Program-made: the position numbers and the translations under genes
Assembly (NCBI RefSeq): GCF_001815865.1
Contig: NZ_KV822211.1
Span: forward strand, 47,810-111,809
Direction: 5' to 3'
From: Abiotrophia sp. HMSC24B09
GTDB taxonomy: Bacteria > Bacillota > Bacilli > Lactobacillales > Aerococcaceae
DNA: 64,000 nt
Shown here: piece by piece, positions 55,720 to 64,000 of the stretch
Layout: every line of letters starts with the position of its first letter
Numbering within the stretch: position 1 is the first letter of the stretch
The notes under the pieces: generated by a model
Database searches by the model: none
What the model was told of the DNA's origin: nothing
The model's input: only the letters and a program-made list of their open reading frames with translations

Positions 55720-56605
55720 TAAACCAAAACCTAAGCAAAAACGAAGTGGTTTGGGTCGGGGCATGGATGCCTTATTTACCCCTTTAGAAGAAACGCCATC
55801 TGAGTTCGAACAAGTTGAAGAAATCAGCTTAGAGGCTATTCGCCCTAACCCTCATCAGCCGCGTAAGCATTTCAATGAAGATGCCCTCAATGAATTGGCC
55901 GACTCCATTCGGAATAATGGCGTCTTCCAACCTATCATCGTCCGTAAGTCAGCCATCAAAGGCTATGAACTAGTAGCCGGCGAACGTCGGGTTAGAGCTA
56001 GTCGTCTAGCGGGGCTCACCACCATTCCGGCCATTGTCCGTCAACTTGATGAACGGGTTATGATTGAGATTGCCGTTTTGGAAAACTTGCAACGGGAGGA
56101 CTTGAGTCCACTGGAAGAGGCGGAAGCCTACGACATGCTCATGAACAAGTTGAATTTGACCCAGGCAGAAGTGGCTGAACGTATGGGAAAGAGTCGGCCT
56201 TATATTGCCAATTATCTACGACTCTTAACTTTACCAGATGAAGTGAAGAAATTGGTTCAAAAAGAAGCACTATCTATGGGCCAAGCAAGAACCCTGCTGT
56301 CACTTAAGGATAAGAAGCAGTTGGTGACCCTAGCACAACGTGTCATCAAGGAACAACTAACAGTCCGTCAGTTAGAAGACTTGGTACAACAACTCAATGA
56401 GAAGTCCCAAGCCAAACAAATCAAAAAGACCAAGAAAGCAGACAAAAAGCCATCTTATATCTTAGCTTGCGAGCAAAAACTGCAAGAACGTTTTGGCACC
56501 ATGGCCTTGATTCAACAGCGGGGTGACAAGGGTAAGATTGAGATTGAATACATGGATGAATCTGACCTCATGCGTATCCTAGATTTGCTACAAATTCAAG
56601 CCTAG
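55712..56605 (+). CDS. parB: Chromosome partitioning protein ParB (Spo0J)
   Basis: Binds parS and spreads by CTP hydrolysis. The 297 residues have the N-terminal box (IRPNPHQPRKHF), GERRVRASRLAG, LENLQREDLSPLEEAEAY and a helix-turn-helix (LTQAEVAERMGKSRPYIANYLRLL). Three parS sites lie 1.6-5 kb upstream. Confidence 0.95.
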   Translation: MANKPKPKQKRSGLGRGMDALFTPLEETPSEFEQVEEISLEAIRPNPHQPRKHFNEDALNELADSIRNNGVFQPIIVRKSAIKGYELVAGERRVRASRLAGLTTIPAIVRQLDERVMIEIAVLENLQREDLSPLEEAEAYDMLMNKLNLTQAEVAERMGKSRPYIANYLRLLTLPDEVKKLVQKEALSMGQARTLLSLKDKKQLVTLAQRVIKEQLTVRQLEDLVQQLNEKSQAKQIKKTKKADKKPSYILACEQKLQERFGTMALIQQRGDKGKIEIEYMDESDLMRILDLLQIQA

Positions 56606-56616
56606 GAGGAAACCAT

Positions 56617-56817
56617 ATGCAAAAAGACTATGATCTTCATGACATTATCGAGATGAAAAAGCCTCATGCTTGCCAAACTAACCGTTGGCAGATTATCCGT
56701 ATGGGCATGGACATCCGAATCAAATGCTGTCACTGCGGACATATTGTGACCTTAACCCGGCGCGACTTTGAAAAACGACTTAAGAAAATCAAAGAAAAAG
56801 CGCCCGAAAAAATCTAG
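56617..56817 (+). CDS. DUF951 family protein (YyzM-like)
   Basis: A 66-residue basic protein between parB and ychF, a conserved place. Pattern CQTNRWQIIRMGMDIRIKCCHCGHIVTLTRRDFEKRL with CxxC suggests zinc binding. Function unknown; perhaps nucleic acid binding. Confidence 0.88.
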   Translation: MQKDYDLHDIIEMKKPHACQTNRWQIIRMGMDIRIKCCHCGHIVTLTRRDFEKRLKKIKEKAPEKI

Positions 56818-56832
56818 CTAAAGAAAGAGTGA

Positions 56833-57939
56833 ATGACATTGGCATTAACAGCCGGTATTGTAGGTCTTCCTAACGTTGGGAAATCTACCCTATTCAATGC
56901 AATTACAAAAGCAGGTGTCGAAGCGGCTAACTATCCCTTCGCTACCATCGATCCAAACGTCGGGATTGTTGAAGTTCCTGATCAACGTCTGATTGAAATT
57001 ACCAAACTTGTTAAACCTAAAAAGACAGTGCCAACGGCGATTGAATTTACTGACATCGCAGGGATTGTAAAAGGTGCAAGCCGTGGTGAGGGGCTGGGTA
57101 ACAAGTTCTTAAGCCATATTCGCCAAGTTGACGCCATTTGTCACGTGGTCCGTTGTTTTGCCGATGGCAATATTACGCACGTTTCAGGTAAGGTAGACCC
57201 ACTTTCAGATATTGAGACTATTAACCTAGAATTGATTCTGGCCGATTTGGAAACCATCGATAAGCGCATTGGACGTGTAGCCAAACTAGCTAAATCTAAA
57301 GATAAAGATGCAGTAGCGGAATTAGAGGTTCTAGAAAAGTTAAAAGCTGCGCTAGAAGACAATCAACTGGCTAATTCTGTTGACTTCTACGATGAACAAC
57401 TACCTTATGTACGCAACCTCTTCCTCTTGACACGCAAAAAGATGCTTTACGTTGCCAATATTGGTGAAGATGAAGTGGTGGATCCTTCGGATAACCCATA
57501 TTTAGCTCAGGTGCGCGAGCTAGCGGCTAGCCAAGGTGCAGATGTCGTACCAATTTGTGCGCGTTTGGAAGAAGAAATTGCTGAATTGGATGATGAAGAG
57601 AAGGCTGTCTTCTTGGAAGACTTCGGTTTGCAAGAATCTGGTTTGGACCGTCTTATCCAACATGTCTATAGCCTCTTAGGACTAGCCACTTACTTTACGG
57701 CTGGGGAACAAGAAGTTCGAGCTTGGACCTTCAAACAAGGTATGAAGGCGCCACAAGCAGCTGGGATTATTCACTCTGACTTTGAACGTGGCTTTATCCG
57801 AGCTGAGACGGTTTCTTATCAAGATTTAGTCACTTACCAAAGTATGCAGGCCGCCAAAGAAGCAGGTCGTGTACGTTCAGAAGGTAAAGAATACGTTGTA
57901 CAAGACGGCGACATTATGCTGTTCCGCTTTAACGTATAG
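56833..57939 (+). CDS. ychF: Ribosome-binding ATPase YchF
   Basis: An Obg-family P-loop protein that prefers ATP. The 368 residues have GLPNVGKSTLFNAITKAG, NYPFATIDPNVG, FTDIAGIVKGASRGEGLGNKFL and a C-terminal TGS domain. Length is normal. Confidence 0.96.
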   Translation: MTLALTAGIVGLPNVGKSTLFNAITKAGVEAANYPFATIDPNVGIVEVPDQRLIEITKLVKPKKTVPTAIEFTDIAGIVKGASRGEGLGNKFLSHIRQVDAICHVVRCFADGNITHVSGKVDPLSDIETINLELILADLETIDKRIGRVAKLAKSKDKDAVAELEVLEKLKAALEDNQLANSVDFYDEQLPYVRNLFLLTRKKMLYVANIGEDEVVDPSDNPYLAQVRELAASQGADVVPICARLEEEIAELDDEEKAVFLEDFGLQESGLDRLIQHVYSLLGLATYFTAGEQEVRAWTFKQGMKAPQAAGIIHSDFERGFIRAETVSYQDLVTYQSMQAAKEAGRVRSEGKEYVVQDGDIMLFRFNV

Positions 57940-57957
57940 CCTATAGGAGGAAAAATC

Positions 57958-58698
57958 ATGACTGAAGAAATTAAACAAACAGAGCAAGTAGAGACGGAAG
58001 CAGAGGTTGCAGTTGAGGAGGCTTCTGCCAGCTTAACAGAGTCAGAAATTTTTGGCCGTTTAACCAAACGCAACCAACAATATATGTTGACCCTGGACAG
58101 AAACTTAGCAGCTGCTAATCTAACCGAGTCTATTCGACAACAAATCTACCAAGAAATGTGCGAAACCTTGGAAGAGGGTCAACAGACCGGGCAGACTGCC
58201 CGTCAATTATACGGCACGCCGACTGAATGTACGGCTGTTATCTTAGAACAACAGTTTCCTAGTGATGACGAAGGCGAGCGCTCGGCCGATTGGAAGATTG
58301 CCCTCGATGGTGGCTTGCTATTAGGATCTGTCTTTACTTTGATTACGGGCTTCTCGCTTATGCGTCAAGGGGAACATAGTGAAGCAACAATCAACAATAT
58401 GGGCTTAATCACCTTAATCGTTAACTACTTAGTGGCAGGGATTGCCATGCTGATTGTGTCCAAGGTGCTACCAGACATGGATGCGCCTAAAGGCAAGCGC
58501 GGCTACTTTAAATACTTCTCTGTGTCTTCTCTGGCTATGCTAGGGTGGATTGTTGCTGTCAGCATCTCGAGCGTCATCTTCCCAACGGCTATCAACCCAG
58601 TCTTTCCATATGATATCTACTTCATTATAGGGGGCTTAACCTTCCTCTTGCGCTTCTATCTCAAAAAGCGGTGGAATATCAAGGGTGGCCTTTTCTAA
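57958..58698 (+). CDS. DUF1129 family membrane protein
   Basis: A 246-residue protein: a soluble acidic N-terminus (about 1-105) and four membrane helices (about 115-240). The LTKRNQQYMLTLDRNL start of the domain and YGTPTECTAVILEQ are DUF1129-like. Function unknown. It follows ychF by 18 bases, a usual link in Lactobacillales. Confidence 0.85.
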   Translation: MTEEIKQTEQVETEAEVAVEEASASLTESEIFGRLTKRNQQYMLTLDRNLAAANLTESIRQQIYQEMCETLEEGQQTGQTARQLYGTPTECTAVILEQQFPSDDEGERSADWKIALDGGLLLGSVFTLITGFSLMRQGEHSEATINNMGLITLIVNYLVAGIAMLIVSKVLPDMDAPKGKRGYFKYFSVSSLAMLGWIVAVSISSVIFPTAINPVFPYDIYFIIGGLTFLLRFYLKKRWNIKGGLF

Positions 58699-58710
58699 CA
58701 AAATTGAAAG

Positions 58711-58737
58711 ACCGATTCAGTCGTAAGCTGAGTCGGT
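58711..58737 (+). terminator. Terminator after the DUF1129 gene
   Basis: ACCGATTCAG...CTGAGTCGGT with one G-U pair, then TTTTTT. Confidence 0.88.
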
Positions 58738-58811
58738 TTTTTAGTATGCAAGATCTAGGAGATTAAAGTAAAGCAACAAGATTAGAATTTACAAAGAATG
58801 AGCCTTTAGGC

Positions 58812-58840
58812 TTGCTCCTAAGGGGCGAAAGTGGTATTTT
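58812..58840 (+). promoter_or_regulatory. Promoter of guaB
   Basis: TTGCTC (58812-58817), 17 bases and TATTTT (58835-58840). No purine riboswitch is seen. Confidence 0.55.
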
Positions 58841-58861
58841 ATTAAAAATAACTGTTGCTGA

Positions 58862-60361
<1,500 letters not shown>

Positions 60362-60374
60362 AGATTTTAAATGA

Positions 60375-60397
60375 GATGCCTCTAGGGGCATCTTTTC
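60375..60397 (+). terminator. Terminator after guaB
   Basis: GATGCC-TCTAGG-GGCATC followed by TTTTCTTTG. Confidence 0.85.
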
Positions 60398-60448
60398 TTT
60401 GTCTATAACTTTTAATAAAACTTAAGACACAGGGCATCTGGTTTGATG

Positions 60449-60454
60449 TATAAT
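60449..60454 (+). promoter_or_regulatory. -10 of the two-component operon promoter
   Basis: TATAAT, 35 bases before the response regulator; the -35 is weak, which fits an activated promoter. Confidence 0.5.
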
Positions 60455-60488
60455 GAAGGAGACTTGATAAGAAAGTGAGGACAGCAAG

Positions 60489-61187
60489 ATGCGAATTTTG
60501 GTAGCAGATGACGATCGCGAAATTGTTGAATTACTCAATATTTATCTTCATAATGAAGGTTACGACGTAATTAAGGCCTATAACGGCCATCAAGCCTTAA
60601 GTTACATTAAAAACGATGTGGACCATGAAATTGGCCTCATCATTTTGGACATTATGATGCCAAAAGTCGATGGTATGCAGGTCCTGGATAAGTTACGTGC
60701 CGCAAATTATGAGACACCCGTCTTAATGTTGAGCGCCAAAAGTTCAGATCAAGACAAGATTCAAGGACTGACCAGTGGGGCTGATGACTATGTCACCAAG
60801 CCATTCAACCCATTAGAAATTATTGCGCGGGTCAAGTCCATCTTGCGTCGCCAGTCTACCTATCAGAAGGAAGTGGCAGAGCCAGATGTTATTGAGATTG
60901 GTCCTTTAATTATTCGACGCGCTTCCCACGAAGTAAAGACCTTAACGGATAAGGACATTCAGTTGACGGCTTTAGAATTTGGTATTCTTTATCTTCTAGC
61001 TAGCCATCCCAACCAAGTCTTTAGTGCCGAAGAAATATTTGAAGCCGTTTGGAACCAAGAAAGTATTGTGTCAGCCAAGACGGTTATGGTCCATGTCAGC
61101 CATTTGCGGGATAAGATTGAAGCGGCCACAGAAGGTGAACGTGTCATTCAGACCGTATGGGGAGTAGGTTATAAGATTGAAGGATAA
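60489..61187 (+). CDS. OmpR-family response regulator (VanR-like)
   Basis: A 232-residue DNA-binding response regulator. The receiver has DDDRE near the start, a phospho-acceptor Asp in LIILDIMMPKVDG (about 56) and Lys in VTKPFNPLE; a winged helix follows (about 130-232). It overlaps the sensor kinase by 11 bases. A role in envelope stress is inferred from the VanRS-like sequence and the DacA-like gene next door. Confidence 0.9.
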   Translation: MRILVADDDREIVELLNIYLHNEGYDVIKAYNGHQALSYIKNDVDHEIGLIILDIMMPKVDGMQVLDKLRAANYETPVLMLSAKSSDQDKIQGLTSGADDYVTKPFNPLEIIARVKSILRRQSTYQKEVAEPDVIEIGPLIIRRASHEVKTLTDKDIQLTALEFGILYLLASHPNQVFSAEEIFEAVWNQESIVSAKTVMVHVSHLRDKIEAATEGERVIQTVWGVGYKIEG

Positions 61188-62340
61188 GGATAAAAAATCG
61201 CCTCAACAACTCAGCATGCGCTTGACGCGCAGCGAGCGGAGCGAACTCATTGTAGAAGCCATTATTACCATGAGTTTAATCTTCTTACTCTATCTCAGCG
61301 CTCTCTTGATCTATCGCCAAGCCATTGATTATAAATTAAACTTCTTTGGCCTAGATACCACGCTACGCCATATGCTAGGCTTAACACGCCAGCAAATTAT
61401 TGTCTCCGTCTATATTTTTTCTCTTGCCTCCTGTGTGGTTGCTATCCTTGTCACCAATTGGCGGGTCAAGCGACGCATTAATCAAATGAAGTTAGCTCAC
61501 ATTCTGGACTATCTTAAATATATTGCGCAAGGCCACTATGAGATTCGTATTCCTCAGACAGACTTAGGTGAGATGGATGAAGTGGTCAGCTCAATCAATC
61601 ATTTGGTAGATAGCACGGTCAAGGCCATTGAAGAAGAACGGAAGATTGAAAAGTCGAAGGATGAGCTTATTACTAATATAGGACATGATATCCGTACGCC
61701 TTTGACTTCTGTCATAGGTTACCTAGGTTTGATTGAGAACCAACAATATCATAGTCAGGAAGAACTAGCCCGTTATGCCCACGTTGCCTATCGGAAGGCC
61801 CAGCAGATGCAGAGCTTGGTTCAGGACCTCTTTACTTATACAGCTACTCGTCAGACGACAACGGAAATCAAACCAGTTCAGGTTCAGGTACTACGTTTCA
61901 TGGAACAGTTAGTGGCTGACTTCGAACTCAACGCCAGAGAAAAAGCCATTGAACTACGCTTGGATATCCGGCCGCAGAACTTGCTTGCTAGCTTTGATGT
62001 CGATAAGATGGCGCGAGTTTTCCATAACCTTTTATCCAATGCACTTAAATATGGTGCTGGCGCACATTATATTGAGTTATTAGCTTATCAAGAGGAAGAC
62101 TATATTTATTTTAAAGTTAAAAACGACGGACAAGCGCTTGATAAGACTGAATTAGAAGACATTTTTCAAAGAAGCTATCGGGCTGATCAGTCACGCAGTG
62201 CTAACCAACCTGGAACAGGCTTAGGATTAGCCATCGTCCGTAATATCGTTGAACTTCACCATGGCCGTGTTTATGCCGAGGTAGAAGGCAAAGAAACGAT
62301 TTTTACTATTGAAATCCCCCAAAAATCCCCCCAACAATAA
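61177..62340 (+). CDS. Sensor histidine kinase (VanS-like, TTG start)
   Basis: A 387-residue membrane kinase: two helices (about 27-50 and 75-98) around a short extracytoplasmic loop, a HAMP-like linker, the phosphorylated His in ITNIGHDIRTPLTSVIGYLGLI and an ATPase with NLLSNALKYG and GTGLGLAIVRNIVELHHGRV. The start is a TTG inside the response regulator's end. The DacA-like gene follows eight bases later. Confidence 0.9.
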   Translation: MKDKDKKSPQQLSMRLTRSERSELIVEAIITMSLIFLLYLSALLIYRQAIDYKLNFFGLDTTLRHMLGLTRQQIIVSVYIFSLASCVVAILVTNWRVKRRINQMKLAHILDYLKYIAQGHYEIRIPQTDLGEMDEVVSSINHLVDSTVKAIEEERKIEKSKDELITNIGHDIRTPLTSVIGYLGLIENQQYHSQEELARYAHVAYRKAQQMQSLVQDLFTYTATRQTTTEIKPVQVQVLRFMEQLVADFELNAREKAIELRLDIRPQNLLASFDVDKMARVFHNLLSNALKYGAGAHYIELLAYQEEDYIYFKVKNDGQALDKTELEDIFQRSYRADQSRSANQPGTGLGLAIVRNIVELHHGRVYAEVEGKETIFTIEIPQKSPQQ

Positions 62341-62348
62341 GGTGTACT

Positions 62349-63713
62349 ATGAAAAAACGTAATCTCTTCCTAGCCTTTTTAGGTCTATGGCTAGGTCTAC
62401 AGGCTATAGCCACAACTGCTATTCAAGCAGTTGGGACAGAGCCAAATCTCAACGCTCAGTCTGCGATTGCGGTAGATGCTGCTAGTGGACAAATTTTATA
62501 TCAGAAGAATCCAATGGCACTATTAGAAGTAGGGAATTTGACCAAGCTGCTTAGTTTGCTAATCATCTATGATGCGCTAGACCAAGAGAGCATTCATTTG
62601 AATGATCGTGTGACTCTATCTGATGAGGCTTATGCCCTGAGTCAGAATTATGAATTGTCCAATGTACCGTTACGACAAGACTTAGATTACTCTGTCGCCG
62701 AACTTTTAGAGGCGGTTGAAATTGGCTCTGCTAACGGGGCTCTCCTAGCCCTAGCTGAGCACACAGCAGGTAGCAAAGAAGCTTTCCAAGACTTAATGCA
62801 AGCCAAGGTTCAATCCATACTAGTGGATTCAGAAAAGATTGATGAGGTTGACCGAGGAGAGTGGCAGGCCCTAGTTCCTGAGCTTGTTAATCTAACGGGC
62901 CTTGTAGAACAAGAGGAAGGTGTGGCAAGCAAGCAGCAGAATAAGCTCAATGCTATCATTCTAGCAGCTATAAGCTACCAATTAGTCAGTCGCCATCCTG
63001 AACTCTTAGACAATACCAAAATAGGTGCTAAGCTCTTCCGCCAAGGGACTGATGATCAGTTTGAGATGCATAACAGCAACCAAATGTTAGCCGGCCAAGC
63101 CTATGAATATGACCAAGTTGATGGGCTAGTCAGTGCCTCGACAGCTCACGATGGCTATGGAACGGTCCAGACCATGGCGCGCGATAATTTTCGCGTTATT
63201 GTTCTCACACTAGGAAATAGCGAGTCAGCTCAAAGCTATCATGATAGTAAGAAACTGTTAGATTATGTATATGGGACCTATCAGCTTAAACGCGTTATCT
63301 CTACAGGAGATTCGGTCACGCAGATTACTCAATTGTTAGCTCACGATGGTGAACCTGAGCAAGTACAGGCCTATTATGGCGAAAATTTAGACCTCGCAAT
63401 TCCTATTGTTGATACCACGCCTCGCATTGATTATCTCTTTGAGCCAGATTCTAACCTAGTGACAGCCATTGACAATGGTTGGAATATTCAGGCGCCGCAA
63501 GCGGGTGGACAAGCAATTGGACAGGTGCAGGCAGTTATTAAGCAACATGCTATGCAGTTTCTTCCTACAAGTAAGACCAACCGTGTCAGTGTCAAGCTCA
63601 GCCATGACATTAAGGAAGCAGGTTTTATGACCAAGTTTTGGCGCGGGCTTGGCCGTTTCTTCAGCGGTCTAGCAGAAGGAATTCGGCAGTTCTTTACCAG
63701 ACTATTCAATTAA
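62349..63713 (+). CDS. D-Ala-D-Ala carboxypeptidase (DacA/PBP) homologue without key catalytic residues
   Basis: A 454-residue secreted protein of the DacA/PBP5 fold: signal peptide (about 1-29), the peptidase domain (about 35-300), a C-terminal domain and an amphipathic membrane anchor at the end (FWRGLGRFFSGLAEGIRQFF). The SxxK motif is replaced: GNLTK has Asn at 63 in place of Ser, though Lys66 remains. SAN (127-129) is intact. KTG is VSA (261-263, in VDGLVSASTA). It is therefore probably inactive, a regulatory or binding protein. It is cotranscribed with the two-component pair. Confidence 0.8.
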   Translation: MKKRNLFLAFLGLWLGLQAIATTAIQAVGTEPNLNAQSAIAVDAASGQILYQKNPMALLEVGNLTKLLSLLIIYDALDQESIHLNDRVTLSDEAYALSQNYELSNVPLRQDLDYSVAELLEAVEIGSANGALLALAEHTAGSKEAFQDLMQAKVQSILVDSEKIDEVDRGEWQALVPELVNLTGLVEQEEGVASKQQNKLNAIILAAISYQLVSRHPELLDNTKIGAKLFRQGTDDQFEMHNSNQMLAGQAYEYDQVDGLVSASTAHDGYGTVQTMARDNFRVIVLTLGNSESAQSYHDSKKLLDYVYGTYQLKRVISTGDSVTQITQLLAHDGEPEQVQAYYGENLDLAIPIVDTTPRIDYLFEPDSNLVTAIDNGWNIQAPQAGGQAIGQVQAVIKQHAMQFLPTSKTNRVSVKLSHDIKEAGFMTKFWRGLGRFFSGLAEGIRQFFTRLFN

Positions 63714-63718
63714 TTTTG

Positions 63719-63744
63719 AAGGGGAAGCTTTAGGGCTTCCCCTT
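63719..63744 (+). terminator. Terminator after the DacA-like gene
   Basis: AAGGGGAAGC-TTTAGG-GCTTCCCCTT followed by TAATAT. Confidence 0.88.
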
Positions 63745-63745
63745 T

Positions 63746-63769
63746 AATATATTGAATAGGCAATATATT
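63746..63769. repeat. AT-rich inverted repeat
   Basis: AATATATTG-AATAGG-CAATATATT, nine-base arms, just past the terminator. Between it and the promoter at 63951 (about 180 bases) I see no gene. Confidence 0.4.
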
Positions 63770-63950
63770 GTGGTAATACACAATGGCTTAAGCTATAAAA
63801 TGTAGAGAATAGCTATACGGAGCCAAAGGCAAAGTAGTTAAGAAAAAAAGAATTATAGCACTATATTTAGGGAAGACTAAAAATTAAAACTACTAGATAT
63901 AGTAGGTGGAGAAAAAGTTAATAAAAGGCGAAAAAAATGTAGGAAAAGTA

Positions 63951-63979
63951 TTGACGAAGAGAAGGATTCATGCTAATAT
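63951..63979 (+). promoter_or_regulatory. Strong promoter at the window edge, probably of a stable RNA operon
   Basis: TTGACG (63951-63956), 17 bases and an extended -10 TGCTAATAT (TAATAT at 63974-63979). The A-rich upstream stretch (about 63905-63945) resembles an UP element. No ribosome binding site or start codon follows in the last 20 bases. Confidence 0.65.
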
Positions 63980-64000
63980 ATAGAAGTTGTCACGTGGTGA

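Noticed and set aside
62349-63713. DacA-like gene as a pseudogene
   Set aside because: The frame is intact over 454 codons with signal peptide and anchor; only catalytic motifs are changed, so it is called a pseudoenzyme.
63746-63769. Inverted repeat as the end of an insertion sequence
   Set aside because: No transposase frame or target duplication is seen; it is short and AT-rich.

Overview
This window is the replication-origin region of a low-to-moderate GC Gram-positive bacterium (Firmicutes, Lactobacillales). The evidence is the order of the core genes: gltX, cysS, mrnC, rlmB, rae1, sigma factor, rpmG, secE, nusG and rplK-A-J-L on one arm; rpmH, rnpA, yidC and khpB; dnaA-dnaN-yaaA-recF-gyrB-gyrA; and rpsF-ssb-rpsR-gdpP-rplI. 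The combination of Rgg regulation, PTS trehalose uptake, a MsmK-type sugar ATPase and no sporulation genes suggests an Aerococcaceae- or Carnobacteriaceae-like coccus. Abiotrophia is one guess, but the genus cannot be fixed by reading alone.

Layout. 1-16.0 kb is almost entirely minus-strand housekeeping: ribosomal proteins L7/L12, L10, L1 and L11, a uracil permease with a PyrR-type leader, NusG, PgpA, SecE, L33, a SigH/ComX-like sigma factor, Rae1, RlmB, MrnC, CysS, Ung, a DUF4336 protein, GltX, a PIN-TRAM protein, RadA and Dut. 16.2-19.0 kb is a plus-strand carbohydrate pair, a MsmK/UgpC ATPase behind a cre site and a cytoplasmic alpha-amylase. dnaB (minus) follows, then mnmE-NUDIX-mnmG (plus), and a trehalose region on minus (treR, a lipoprotein, treC, treB). 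30.1-32.1 kb carries khpB, yidC and rnpA. About 4.9 kb of accessory DNA then separates rnpA from rpmH: a ZinT-like metal-binding protein behind a Zur-like operator pair, an ABC exporter, an Rgg-type regulator, an isoprenylcysteine-methyltransferase-like membrane protein with a possible 12-codon ORF after it, and a nitroreductase.

The origin is bipartite. DnaA boxes lie at 37.33-37.61 kb between rpmH and dnaA, and again at 39.05-39.14 kb between dnaA and dnaN beside an AT-rich tract. Genes left of it are mostly minus and genes right of it are all plus, so transcription generally follows the forks. The right arm carries dnaA to gyrA, an accessory ABC-2 export locus with a LytTR-fused degenerate ATPase (46.4-50.2 kb), rpsF-ssb-rpsR, gdpP, rplI, rsmG, parA-parB with three perfect parS sites, ychF, a DUF1129 protein, guaB, a VanRS-like two-component pair and a DacA-like protein that has lost two of its three active-site motifs. 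The window ends in a strong stable-RNA-type promoter, so an rRNA or tRNA operon may begin just beyond it.

The best candidates for something new are the Rgg/exporter/methyltransferase cassette with its tiny ORF, the ABC-LytTR locus with two related permeases and one intact ATPase, the DacA-family pseudoenzyme, and two RNA leaders: a PyrR-type switch on the uracil permease that appears to act on translation, and a short promoter-terminator module before mnmE. No tRNA, rRNA, CRISPR array, transposase or prophage gene was seen.
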